64,000 bases of DNA from Pirellulales bacterium (lineage in GTDB: Bacteria; Planctomycetota; Planctomycetia; Pirellulales; Lacipirellulaceae), in the NCBI GenBank assembly GCA_019636345.1, contig JAHBXQ010000007.1, forward strand, positions 1 through 64,000, given 5' to 3'. The translations under genes were made by a program, and so were the position numbers. Shown here piece after piece: positions 8,959 through 17,592 of the stretch. The notes under the pieces are model-generated. The model saw nothing but the letters and a program-made list of their open reading frames with translations. It was not told the origin of the DNA and did no database searches. The first letter of the stretch is position 1; each line of letters opens with the position of its first letter.

Positions 8959-10110
8959 TTACTCCCCCGCGGCGACTCGCAGCAGTGCGGCGTACGCCGG
9001 CTTTGGCTGCAACTTGCGATCGAACAACAGCGGATAGTTCTTCCGCCCGGGGGGGCGATTGTTGAGCCACGAATGGCCGTCGTGGACCCCCCAGAACGTG
9101 ACGCGCGACAGCTTGTCCTTGTGCTTCCTCAGCACGCGGAAGATCTCGGCGTACCGCTGGGCCAGCGCCGCTTCCAGTTCGGGGGGGAGTCCGTCGGGAT
9201 AGGGATTCGCCCGCGTCGCGCCCGGAATGTCGCTGATCTCGGCGCCGGTGTTCTCCGACTTGTCGCGCACGACGTTAATGTCGAGCTCGGTCACCATGAG
9301 CTTGACCCCCAGCTTGCCGTACTCGACGAGCATGTGGTCGATCTCATCGAGGCTGGGGTAATCCATCCCCCAATGTCCTTGCAGGCCGACGCCGTCGATC
9401 CGCACCCCTTTCGCCTGAAGCGAGGTCACCAATTCCGAGATCGCCCGGATCTTTCCCGGATACCACTCGTTGTAGTCGTTGTAGTAGAGTTCGGCCTCGG
9501 GATCGGCTTCGTGCGCCATGCGGAAGGCTTGCTCGATGAAATCGTCGCCGATCGCGGCATGCCACGGCGAGCCGGGCGCCCGACCGGGCCCGCCGGGGGC
9601 CGTGCCGGTGCGCCAGTCCCCGTTTTCGAGGATTGCCTCGTTGACGACGTCCCAGCCGTGGACGCGCCCCTGGTAGCGTCCGACGACCGCGTCGATGTGC
9701 GTCTTCATCCGCTCAATCGCCGTTTCGCGATCGAGCGCCCCGCCGTCCTTTCCCGCAAAGACCCACCCCGGGGTTTGGCTGTGCCACACCAGCGTATGCC
9801 CCACGACGAACATCTCGTGTTCCTCGGCCCAATCGACGTATTGATCGGCCGGTCCCCAGTTGTAGCGCTCGGGGTCCGGGTGAACCTCGGCCCATTTGAG
9901 CAAGTTCTCGGGGGTCACGGTGTTGTACTCCCGCGCGACCAGCTCCAGGGCGGCCGGTTCTCGCCCCAGAACATGCTGCGTCCCCAGCGCGGCGCCGACG
10001 AGGAAATCGTCGCGAAACGCGTCCTTGAGCGCCGGCGGTTCGGCGACGACGGCCGTCGACGCGCAGCAGACAAACGCAAGAGCGGCGGCAGGAAGCAGCA
10101 AGGCGTGCAT
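8959..10110 (-). CDS. xynA: Secreted GH10 endo-1,4-beta-xylanase
   Basis: This 383-residue enzyme has a signal peptide (cleavage near VVAEPP, residue ~23) and a single GH10 barrel. The acid/base is Glu158 in WDVVNEAI and the nucleophile is Glu275 in MVTELDI; substrate-binding motifs GHTLVWHSQTPGW and GLQGHWG are also present. It cleaves the xylan backbone outside the cytoplasm and begins the pathway encoded by this cluster. No carbohydrate-binding module is attached. The ATG at 10110 is preferred because a GGAG sits about 10 bases upstream and the signal peptide starts there. A frame extension to 10170 would overlap the transporter gene. The gene is 56 bases downstream of the GPH symporter gene. 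Confidence 0.95.
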   Translation of the reverse strand: MHALLLPAAALAFVCCASTAVVAEPPALKDAFRDDFLVGAALGTQHVLGREPAALELVAREYNTVTPENLLKWAEVHPDPERYNWGPADQYVDWAEEHEMFVVGHTLVWHSQTPGWVFAGKDGGALDRETAIERMKTHIDAVVGRYQGRVHGWDVVNEAILENGDWRTGTAPGGPGRAPGSPWHAAIGDDFIEQAFRMAHEADPEAELYYNDYNEWYPGKIRAISELVTSLQAKGVRIDGVGLQGHWGMDYPSLDEIDHMLVEYGKLGVKLMVTELDINVVRDKSENTGAEISDIPGATRANPYPDGLPPELEAALAQRYAEIFRVLRKHKDKLSRVTFWGVHDGHSWLNNRPPGRKNYPLLFDRKLQPKPAYAALLRVAAGE

Positions 10111-10166
10111 CGTATCAACTCCGTAGCGAGGTCCGTTGTGAAAGACCGACCGCAGGCTTCTCGGCG

Positions 10167-11573
10167 TCAAGCGTTTGCGGCACGTCGCGCGGTCAACTCG
10201 TCGTGCATGTCATGTTCGGCTTGGCGGTCGATTTGGTAGTACAGCAGGCAGACCGCCGCGGCGAAGAACGCCAGCGCGGGGTACAGACTCATGACTTTTG
10301 CGATTCCCGCCTTGGCCAACGGGGTTTGGACGCCGTCGGAGACGTAGCCGTGCATGGCCAGGATGTAGCCCTGCAGCGCTCCTCCCAGGCTCAGACCGAG
10401 TTTCAGGGCGAACACGGTCGCGGCGAAGGTCATGGCCGTCGCCCGGCGATTGTGCTTCCACTCGGTGAAATCGGCGACGTCGGCCATCATCGCCCACAAC
10501 AGCGGCACGCTGATCCCGTAAATGAACTGCATCAGGTACTGCACGGCGAACATCGCCTCGGTGGCGGTCGGGGGGAGCAGATAAAACGCCGTGATGCCGA
10601 CGGCCGAGAGGAAGATGCTCGTGCGGAAGACGTTGCGCTTGCCAAATCGCATTGCCAGCGGCTTCGAGAGGAGCACGCCGACGATCGTCAGCGCCGTGCT
10701 GATGCCGTTGAACCAGCCGACGAGTTTGTCGGTTCGCAGGGACGTTCCGAAGATCTCGGTTCGCTCGAGATAGTAGTTGAAATAGGGGACGGTCGATCCG
10801 CCGCGCATCGCCAGAGCGATGAAAATGAGCACCGTCGCCGCCGCCAGGACGACCCAATTGCGATTGCCCGCCAGGTCGCGAAGATCGGTCCCCAGCGACG
10901 ACTTCTGTTGAGCCGTGGGAACGATCCGCTCTTTGGTCGTCAGGAACGTGATGACAAAGAACAGAGCCGCCAGCGCAGCCCAGATCGCGATGGTGATTTG
11001 GTAGCCCCGCGCCGGATCGACGACTGTGCCGTCCTCGGCCGTTCCTCCGAAACGGGCGACGAGCGTCATGGTGTAGGCCCCGACGAGAAACTGCGCGGTC
11101 ATCGCCATGACAAATCGCCATTGGACCAGTTTGGCCCGTTCGGCGATGTCGCCCGTCATGACCCCGGTCAGGGCCGAGTAGGGGACGTTGTTCACCGTGT
11201 ACATCATCATGAGGGCGTTGTAGGTGACGACCGCCCAGATGATCTTGCCGGTGTGCCCCAAGTCCGGGGCCGTGTACGCCAGCACGAACAGCACGGCGAA
11301 AGGAAACGCCGAAGCGAGAATCCAAGGCCGAAACTTGCCCCACCGGGTCTCGGTGCGGTCGGCCAATCCCCCGATGATCGGGTCGTTGATCGCGTCCCAC
11401 AGTCGCGACGCCCAAAAGATCGTGCCGACCGTGAAGGCGCTCAACTTGAGCACGTTCGTGTAGAAATCGAACAGAAACATCATCTGCGTCATGAACACGA
11501 AGTTCGCGGCGCAGTCGCCCAGGCCGTAGCCGATCTTCTCCGAAATCGGCAACCGCTCGTTCTCGGCCGACAT
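10167..11573 (-). CDS. GPH-family sugar:cation symporter
   Basis: This 468-residue membrane protein belongs to the glycoside-pentoside-hexuronide:cation symporter family (MelB/XynB/YicJ type). It shows the family's first-helix motif (KIGYGLGDCAANFVF), the loop DAINDPIIGGLADRTETRWGKFRPWI and about twelve hydrophobic segments. It would carry xylosides, xylo-oligosaccharides or uronate-bearing products across the inner membrane; substrate choice is inferred from the neighbours. It is the first gene of the minus-strand xylan run. The ATG at 11573 has AAGGAA about 8 bases upstream and starts the conserved domain. Two candidate operator palindromes lie 130-160 bases upstream. Confidence 0.92.
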   Translation of the reverse strand: MSAENERLPISEKIGYGLGDCAANFVFMTQMMFLFDFYTNVLKLSAFTVGTIFWASRLWDAINDPIIGGLADRTETRWGKFRPWILASAFPFAVLFVLAYTAPDLGHTGKIIWAVVTYNALMMMYTVNNVPYSALTGVMTGDIAERAKLVQWRFVMAMTAQFLVGAYTMTLVARFGGTAEDGTVVDPARGYQITIAIWAALAALFFVITFLTTKERIVPTAQQKSSLGTDLRDLAGNRNWVVLAAATVLIFIALAMRGGSTVPYFNYYLERTEIFGTSLRTDKLVGWFNGISTALTIVGVLLSKPLAMRFGKRNVFRTSIFLSAVGITAFYLLPPTATEAMFAVQYLMQFIYGISVPLLWAMMADVADFTEWKHNRRATAMTFAATVFALKLGLSLGGALQGYILAMHGYVSDGVQTPLAKAGIAKVMSLYPALAFFAAAVCLLYYQIDRQAEHDMHDELTARRAANA

Positions 11574-11924
11574 CGCTGTTTCCTTATCGCGTCTGCAAGG
11601 GCGACGCTCTGACTGAGAAGAGCAATCGCCTCCCGTGGCCGAGGCCCGGAGGGGTGACGTTCCGAGTATTATCGAGCGAATCCACTTCGCCCATATGTAA
11701 TCGCGAAGAAAAGTTTTCGTATTGCGTCTGCAAATTGCCCTTTCTTCCCTTAGTGACGATGATGCCTTCACGGGCTCGATGAACCGGACGGTCCGGGGCA
11801 GTCGTCAATCCCGCCGAGGCGCGGCACGTTCTGCGACTCGTACGTTGTTCCCGCCTCCTGTTGGATCGCCGACGGTGCGAACCGAATTCGGTCGTGCTTG
11901 TCGCTGGTCGCGATTCGCTCCTTC
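11574..11924. promoter_or_regulatory. Divergent control region of the xylan cluster, with two palindromes
   Basis: These 351 bases separate the GPH-led operon from the divergent SDR gene. Two inverted repeats stand out: GAAAAGTTTTC at 11708-11718 and TTGC-GTCT-GCAA at 11722-11733, only three bases apart. Both lie in an AT-rich patch in otherwise GC-rich DNA, where an operator and promoter would be expected. Binding by the XylR-like protein is an inference; no experimentally known consensus was matched. No gene fits in the region. Confidence 0.4.
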
Positions 11925-12749
11925 ATGAAATCACCGCTTGCAGTATCGACGAACACGGCCGCCAGCGGACCGGAAACCAACGGCCGGAGCGACGCGGGGC
12001 CCTTTTCGCTCGTCGGCGAAACGGCGGTGGTGACCGGCGGCGGCACCGGGTTGGGATTGGGGATTGCACGGGCCTTCGTCGCCGCGGGGGCGCAGGTCGT
12101 ACTTGTCGGCCGCCGCGCTGAGATTCTTTCTCAATCGGCCGCCGATCTTGGCGAGAACGCGACTTGGGAAGTCCACGACGTCACGCTCCACGAGGAGCAC
12201 GGCGAGCTCGTTCAGCGGATCGTCGACCGCGTCGGTTCGCCGACGATTTTGGTCAACAACGCCGGCATCCATCTCAAGAAGCTGGCCGTCGAGATGTCGG
12301 CCGCCGAGTTCGCCGAAGTGCTGCAGACCAACCTCATCGGCGCCTTCAGCATGAGCCAGGCCGTGCTGCCGGGCATGATCCAGCGCGGGCGGGGGAACGT
12401 GTTGTTCGTGGCCTCGATGGCGTCGTTGATCGGGCTGCCAAAGGTGTCCGCCTATTCCGCGGCGAAGGCGGGGATCGTGGGGTTAGTCCGATCGCTGGCC
12501 GCCGAGGCCTCGCCCGGCGGGGTCCGAGTCAACGCCATCGCCCCGGGGTGGATCGAGTCGGATATGCTCCGCAACTCGATGAGCGGCGACCCGGAACGAG
12601 AAGCGAAGGTCATCGCCCGCACGCCGCTGAACCGGTTTGGCGCCCCCGAGGACGTCGGCTTGGCCGCGACCTTCCTTTGCTCCACGGCCGCTAAGTTTAT
12701 CACGGGCGTCGTGCTCCCCGTCGACGGCGGGGCGAGCATTGGGTTCTGA
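11925..12749 (+). CDS. Short-chain dehydrogenase, possibly mannonate oxidoreductase type
   Basis: This 274-residue classical SDR has the cofactor motif TGGGTGLGLG, NNAG, a catalytic Ser in the VASMASL region and YSAAK. It ends in the DGGASIGF pattern seen in sugar-acid SDRs such as KduD and SDR-type fructuronate reductases. It is transcribed away from the xylan operon and towards the GH67 gene. Because the locus also has UxuA but no UxuB-like gene, reduction of fructuronate to mannonate is an attractive role, but this is inference; 2-keto-3-deoxygluconate or general sugar oxidation are alternatives. The first ~25 residues are not part of the fold. The ATG at 11925 has no clear ribosome site, so the start is uncertain. 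Confidence 0.85.
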   Translation: MKSPLAVSTNTAASGPETNGRSDAGPFSLVGETAVVTGGGTGLGLGIARAFVAAGAQVVLVGRRAEILSQSAADLGENATWEVHDVTLHEEHGELVQRIVDRVGSPTILVNNAGIHLKKLAVEMSAAEFAEVLQTNLIGAFSMSQAVLPGMIQRGRGNVLFVASMASLIGLPKVSAYSAAKAGIVGLVRSLAAEASPGGVRVNAIAPGWIESDMLRNSMSGDPEREAKVIARTPLNRFGAPEDVGLAATFLCSTAAKFITGVVLPVDGGASIGF

Positions 12750-13127
12750 GGCAGGGGCTCGAGATGGGCGAGCCTCGGCCTGACTGGCTCGGCGGAGCCT
12801 CGTCCGCTCTGACGAGCCAGCCTCGTCGGTTGGGGGCAGAATCGCGATCGCGTATCTTAAGGGATCGCCGACGTCCTCGTCAGCCGCTTCCGTCACCCCT
12901 CCTCGCACGCCATTCTCCTGATGAATTCTTACGCTCGCGCGGGCCGTCGATTTGGCGAGAGAGTTGCGAAGCTCTTTGTCTGGGAACAGATCTCACGCAG
13001 AGGCGCAGAGTGCGCAGGCGCCGTCCCGAGAAGCGTCCGGAAATCGAGGCCGCCGGCTCCATCGCCAAGGCGTATCTCGCGCCAGGCGTTCGGCGGCATG
13101 AGGCGACCTCTGCAAGCCCAGTCCCGC
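12750..13127 (+). other. Intergenic region between SDR gene and GH67 gene
   Basis: 378 bases without a credible gene. Just after the SDR stop there are nested GAGGCT/CGAGCC inverted repeats, including an 8-bp stem at 12784-12791 / 12813-12820. They could form a hairpin but lack a following T-run. The region around 12990-13020 matches no motif I know. A promoter for the GH67 gene could lie here, but I could not place one. Confidence 0.4.
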
Positions 13128-15755
13128 ATGCCGCACAGTTCTGCGACCACTGTGCCTGTGCATGCGACTAGGCTTGAGTCGAGCGTGGTCGATCGCGCAT
13201 GTCTGTGGCGTCGATTCGCGCTTGTCGTCGGTTGGCTCTTGTGCGTTGCAGCAGACCCCGCCCCGACTTTCGCCGAGACGGGTTACGACGGCTGGCTGCG
13301 CTATTCCCCGTTGCCGACCGACCGATTGGAGCGCGTGCGCGCCGAGTTGCCTGCTGTGATCGTGGCGCCCGGGGACTCGCCCGTCGTGGTCGCCGCCGCC
13401 GAGGAGTTGGTCCGCGGGTTTCGCGGAATGACCGGCCGCGTGCTGCGCATCTCCGCAGAAGGCCCCGTCGGAGAGGCCGCCATCGTGCTGTCGCGGCTGC
13501 CTGACGTCGACCTGCAGGGGTCGCAGTCAGGCAACGCTCCGCGCCGACGGACCTCCGTCGAAGGGTTCAGCATCGACGCTGGCCATTACCACGGACAGCC
13601 GGCGATCTTCGTTCATTCGAGCTCTGACCGCGGGCTGTTGTACGGCGCGTTTGCGTTGCTGCGGCACGTGGCGCTCGAGGGGACGCTGGCCGACGTCGCC
13701 CTCATGGAGACTCCTTGCGCCCCCGTGCGAATCGTCAACCAGTGGGACAATCTCGACGGCTCGATCGAGCGCGGATACGGCGGGCGTTCGATCTTCTGGG
13801 AGAACGACCACGTCGCGACCGATTTGACGCGGATCGGCGACTACGCCCGCTTGCTCGCTTCCGTAGGGATCAACGGCTGCTCGATCAACAACGTCAACGC
13901 GGACCCGCGCGTCATCTCCGCGGAGTACCTTCCCGAGGTCGCTCGGATCGCCGCGGCGATGCGTCCCTGGGGGGTGCAGGTCTATCTGTCGCTCAGCTTC
14001 GCAACTCCCCGCGAAGTCGGGGGCGCGACAACCTTCGACCCGCTCGACCCCGTCGCGGTCGCCTACTGGAAGGATGCGATCGACGCCGTCTATCGCGCGG
14101 TCCCCGACCTGGGGGGCTTTGTCCTCAAGGCCGACTCCGAGGGGCGGCTCGGTCCGTCGCAATACAACCGCAGCCACGCCGACGCGGCCAACGTGATCGC
14201 CCGCGCCGCCCAGCCGCACGGGGGCGTGCTGTTCTACCGCGGATTCGTCTACGACCACCGGATGGATTGGCGCGACCTGTCGCTCGATCGAGCCCGAGCC
14301 GCGTACGAGAACTTCCGCCCGCTCGACGGCCAGTTCGAGAACAACGTCGTCATTCAAGTGAAACACGGGCCGATCGATTTCCAAGTTCGCGAACCCCCCT
14401 CGTCCTTGTTCAGCGGACTGGAAAAGACGAATCTCGCGATCGAGCTGATGGTGTCGCAGGAGTACCTTGGTCAGCAGAAGCACCTGGTTTACCAGCCGAC
14501 GATGTGGAATTGGGTGCTCGACTACGACTTGCAGGCCGGACCCGCGGACGATCCTGCCGGGACGCCGGTGAAGGAACTGGTCGCAGGGCGCACGTTCGGG
14601 CGCCCGCTGGGCGGATTCGTCGGCGTGGCGAATGTCGGCCGCGATGCGAACTGGCTCGGCCATCATCTGGCCATGGCCAATCTGTACGGCTTCGGTCGGC
14701 TGGCCTGGAACGCCGATCTCTCCGCAGAGTCGATCGCGCGCGAGTGGACCGGACTGACCTTCGGAACCGACGAAGAGGTCCTCGAGACGATCGTCGGCCT
14801 ATTGATGCGGTCGTGGGCGATCTACGAAAGTTACACTGGCCCGCTGGGAATCGGCACGCTGACCGACATTATTCACATCCATTTCGGCCCTGGGCCCGAA
14901 TCGAGCGAGTACAACGGCTGGGGGCAGTGGCATCGGGCCAGCGACACGGGCGTCGGCATGAACCGCACCGTGGCGACCGGCACGGGCTTCATCGGCCAGT
15001 ACCGGCCGCGCGTGGCCGCGGAGTTCGAGTCGCTCGACACGTGCCCTGACGATCTGCTGCTGTTTATGCACCATGTGCCGTACGTTCACAGACTCGCCAG
15101 CGGCAAGACGGTCATCCAGCACTTCTACGACGAGCACTACGCCGGCGCCGAAGCGGCGGCCGAAGCGGCTGAGATCTGGCGGACTCTCGCCGGCCGCGTC
15201 GACGAGCAGCGACATCGCGAGGTGCAGGCCCGCATGGACTTTCAAGCGGGGCACGCGGTCGTGTGGCGGGACGCGATCTGCCGTTGGTTCCACAAAAAGT
15301 CGGGCGTCGACGACGAGCAGGGGCGAGTCGGCGTCTACCCAGGCCGCCAAGAGGTCGAGGACGCGGATCTGGTCGGGTACAAGCCGACCCCGATCGCTCC
15401 CTGGGAAGCGGCCTCGGGGAGCAGTTCGGCCCAGCTCCCCGCCGGCGCCGCTCGCGGCACGGCGACGTTCCGCTTCGTCGGCGAGCCCGGCTGGTACGAC
15501 GTGCGGGTCCAGTACTTCGACGAGGAGGACGGCGTGAGCCGCTTCCGCGTGCGGCTAGGCGAGCAGTTGCTGGACGAGTGGCTGGCCGACGACCACGTGC
15601 CGACGCCGACCACGAAGCCCGATTCCCACTCGTCGACCCGCCGCACGATCCGCGGCGTGCCGCTGCGGCCCGGAGACGCGATTGTCGTCGAGGGAGAAGC
15701 CGACGCCGACGAACGGGCGGGGATCGACTACGTCGAGTTCGTTGCCGCGGAGTGA
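13128..15755 (+). CDS. aguA: Secreted GH67 alpha-glucuronidase with C-terminal beta domain
   Basis: This 875-residue enzyme removes 4-O-methyl-glucuronic acid from the ends of xylo-oligosaccharides. The GH67 signatures are clear: KADSEGRLGP (acid Glu338), GPIDFQVREP (Asp417) and VSQEYLGQ (Glu445), matching the Cellvibrio catalytic triad in order and spacing. An N-terminal hydrophobic segment ends in TFAETG, so it is exported. GH67 proteins are usually near 700 residues; here about 150 extra C-terminal residues (from ~725) form a beta-rich domain with YDVRVQYFDEEDG, like a carbohydrate-binding or sheath domain. Start choice is uncertain: ATG at 13128 is given, but GTG at 13185 would give a shorter, more typical signal peptide. 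It completes the glucuronoxylan pathway with UxuA. Confidence 0.93.
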   Translation: MPHSSATTVPVHATRLESSVVDRACLWRRFALVVGWLLCVAADPAPTFAETGYDGWLRYSPLPTDRLERVRAELPAVIVAPGDSPVVVAAAEELVRGFRGMTGRVLRISAEGPVGEAAIVLSRLPDVDLQGSQSGNAPRRRTSVEGFSIDAGHYHGQPAIFVHSSSDRGLLYGAFALLRHVALEGTLADVALMETPCAPVRIVNQWDNLDGSIERGYGGRSIFWENDHVATDLTRIGDYARLLASVGINGCSINNVNADPRVISAEYLPEVARIAAAMRPWGVQVYLSLSFATPREVGGATTFDPLDPVAVAYWKDAIDAVYRAVPDLGGFVLKADSEGRLGPSQYNRSHADAANVIARAAQPHGGVLFYRGFVYDHRMDWRDLSLDRARAAYENFRPLDGQFENNVVIQVKHGPIDFQVREPPSSLFSGLEKTNLAIELMVSQEYLGQQKHLVYQPTMWNWVLDYDLQAGPADDPAGTPVKELVAGRTFGRPLGGFVGVANVGRDANWLGHHLAMANLYGFGRLAWNADLSAESIAREWTGLTFGTDEEVLETIVGLLMRSWAIYESYTGPLGIGTLTDIIHIHFGPGPESSEYNGWGQWHRASDTGVGMNRTVATGTGFIGQYRPRVAAEFESLDTCPDDLLLFMHHVPYVHRLASGKTVIQHFYDEHYAGAEAAAEAAEIWRTLAGRVDEQRHREVQARMDFQAGHAVVWRDAICRWFHKKSGVDDEQGRVGVYPGRQEVEDADLVGYKPTPIAPWEAASGSSSAQLPAGAARGTATFRFVGEPGWYDVRVQYFDEEDGVSRFRVRLGEQLLDEWLADDHVPTPTTKPDSHSSTRRTIRGVPLRPGDAIVVEGEADADERAGIDYVEFVAAE

Positions 15756-15771
15756 TCGGGGGCGCCTCGTA

Positions 15772-15806
15772 CTTTGTCACAGATCGAAATGGTCGACCTG
15801 ACAAAG
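15772..15806 (+). repeat. 35-base palindromic repeat, copy A
   Basis: An inverted repeat CTTTGTCA ... TGACAAAG with a 19-base loop lies 16 bases after the GH67 stop. A second 35-base element with the same ends and 26 of 35 identical positions lies at 33708-33742, just after the PilT gene. The shared parts are CTTTG-CACAG on the left and CTGACAAAG on the right. It may act as a transcription stop or be a dispersed palindromic repeat; there is no T-run. Confidence 0.65.
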
Positions 15807-15965
15807 CTCTCGAGCGTTGATTGACGTCTTGCGCAAAGGCGCGAGGCGAATCGCAATCGTCCTATCTGACGAGCACGCGCCGTGCGAGTCGGCAGACTCC
15901 AATCCCCTTTGCGGCTTCGCGCGGGTGCGCGAGATTCCGCCCCGATGTGCGGCGATCAGTCAGCG

Positions 15966-16397
15966 CTAACTCTTCAGCACCAACACCGGGCAGTGGGCGA
16001 AACGTACGACGCGTTCAGCGACCGAGCCCATGACAATGTGCGAAAAGCCGGTGCGGCCGTGCGAGGGCATGACGATCAGCCCGGCCTTCAACTCCTGGGC
16101 GAAGTCGGAGATCTCGTGGGCCGGTTCGCCGAAGCGGACGGCGAACTGCATCCCTTTGTACCGTTCGTCGTGGTATCGTTCGTTGAACACTTCGCGCAGC
16201 CGGCCGAGGCGATCCTGATCGCTGACCATATCCCACACGACCCCGGGCTCGAAAGCCGCCAGCGGGGGCGCCACGTGCAGTGCCGTCACAAATTCGGGCG
16301 ACTTGGCCAGACTCAGCGCGAACAGCACGCCGCGATCCGCCTCCTCAGTAAAGTCAATCGGCGCGACAATCGGATGCTCGGACAATTGCGTGATCAT
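15966..16397 (-). CDS. Universal stress protein (UspA family)
   Basis: This 143-residue protein is a single Usp domain. The start IVAPIDFTEEADRGVLFALSLA is the usual first strand and helix, and the C-terminal GLIVMPSHGRTGFSHIVMGSVAERVVRFAHCPVLVL carries the ATP-binding pattern G-x2-G-x9-G-(S/T). It is cytoplasmic and probably binds ATP in stress adaptation. Its ATG overlaps the stop of the upstream CBS-domain gene by four bases (ATGA at 16394-16397), so the two are translationally coupled. The frame is open far upstream, but that part is the shadow of the CBS gene. Confidence 0.93.
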   Translation of the reverse strand: MITQLSEHPIVAPIDFTEEADRGVLFALSLAKSPEFVTALHVAPPLAAFEPGVVWDMVSDQDRLGRLREVFNERYHDERYKGMQFAVRFGEPAHEISDFAQELKAGLIVMPSHGRTGFSHIVMGSVAERVVRFAHCPVLVLKS

Positions 16398-16909
16398 CGG
16401 ATCCTCTTGGCCTGCCGGCCGGTTGCGTCGCGCGAGAGCTCTTGCCGTTCCTCGTCGGCGGCGGCCAGCACTGCGGCGACTATGTCGAGCGTGGTGAGCA
16501 CGCCCGCGGGGGCCCCGCGCTCGTCGAGCGCCACGACGCGGTGAATATGCTCCAGACACATGACGCGGGCTGCATGCATGAGCGATGCGCCGGCGTCGAT
16601 CGATTGGACGGCGGTGCTCATCATCTTGCGGACCGGGGTGAAGTCCTCGGCGGCCCAAGCCGAGCCGGGGGCGCCCTGCAGTCGGCAGGCGCGGGCCGTC
16701 TCGGACAGATAGTCGCGCGAGCTGAGCATGCCGACGCATCGGCCCGCCTCGTCGACGACCGGGGCTCCTGACGTCCCCGCGGCCACCAGCCGCGCGGCTG
16801 CCTCGCACGCGGTGTCGGATTGGGGGATCGACACGACGCTGCGTTGCATGACGTCGCACACGCGGAGGCCGCGGAGGCGGTCCATCGGATCGCAAGTAGC
16901 GGAGTTCAT
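16394..16909 (-). CDS. Two-CBS-domain protein
   Basis: This 171-residue protein consists of a tandem CBS pair (Bateman module). The first begins at about residue 17 with VCDVMQRSVVSIPQSDTACEAA and ends in VVDEAGRCVGMLSSRDYL. The second begins near VRKMMSTAVQSIDAGASL and ends in APAGVLTTLDIVAAVL. CBS pairs bind adenosine nucleotides and sense energy state. No enzyme domain is attached, so it may act on a partner, most simply the coupled Usp. The start at 16909 is an ATG with no competing upstream start that adds similarity. Confidence 0.92.
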   Translation of the reverse strand: MNSATCDPMDRLRGLRVCDVMQRSVVSIPQSDTACEAAARLVAAGTSGAPVVDEAGRCVGMLSSRDYLSETARACRLQGAPGSAWAAEDFTPVRKMMSTAVQSIDAGASLMHAARVMCLEHIHRVVALDERGAPAGVLTTLDIVAAVLAAADEERQELSRDATGRQAKRIR

Positions 16910-17592
16910 GAGTGGCGTGATGAGCAGAGGAGATGGGGCGAAAAGTCAGAAGCGGTCGGCCTCGTACGCGTCCGGGCGTCCGGGGTAATTATTGCAGGGC
17001 GTCGCCCGGCAGGGGACGCCAGTGCGCCAACTCCTCGGAACCCGTCGCGTTCGTCGCCTGGACACCGCCGTCGGATGGTGCGAAAACGGCGCCGAGCGTC
17101 GCACGAGCGAGGGACCGGTGCGCGACAGAGAGAAGCAAGTGCAAACCCGGCGCCGATGCGGCGCCTCGGCAGAGGAGCCCTCCCGCCAAGCCTGTGTGCG
17201 ATGCGGCGCACCAGGAATCGCCGGATGGGCCCGTTCGCTCAGCCCCGCGAGATTGTCGGCCGATGCTGCCAGTGCGAAGTCGACAAACCTGGGCTTGCGC
17301 AGTCGGAGGCTCGGGTTGGGCATAGCGGTTGCAACGGTCCCTCGCCGTGGGCTGCCGCGAGCATCCTGCGGGCGAGTCGATCAGGCGGTCGACAGTTCTG
17401 TTCCGAATGACGCCCCGCATTGGTTCTTTCCCCTCGATGGCTCGCGGCGAACGGGGCTGTCGGCAATCAACCGGCGGCCGGCGGCCAAGCGGGGATTCTC
17501 TCTGCACGTCGCCGGGCGCGGCGCGAGCGCCGGCAGTCGTCGCACTCGTCGGCCGCTGGCCGAGGCGTACTCAAAATCAGGAGGCTCGAGCG
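16910..17592. other. Long gene-free region between the CBS gene and phaA
   Basis: 683 bases between divergent genes. Several frames are open here but none shows start signals, family similarity or sensible composition; they are rich in Arg, Pro and Cys. A clear ribosome site (AGGAGG) precedes phaA at the right edge. I saw no strong hairpin or known riboswitch. Its length suggests control elements for the PHA operon, but none could be placed. Confidence 0.45.

Noticed and set aside
7240-10239. 999-codon open frame on the plus strand
   Set aside because: Antisense to the GH43 and GH10 genes; no domain, no plausible start and the same shadow composition.
12784-12820. Hairpin after the SDR gene as a terminator
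   Set aside because: An 8-bp stem with a 21-base loop, but no T-run on the transcribed strand, so it was only mentioned in the intergenic entry.
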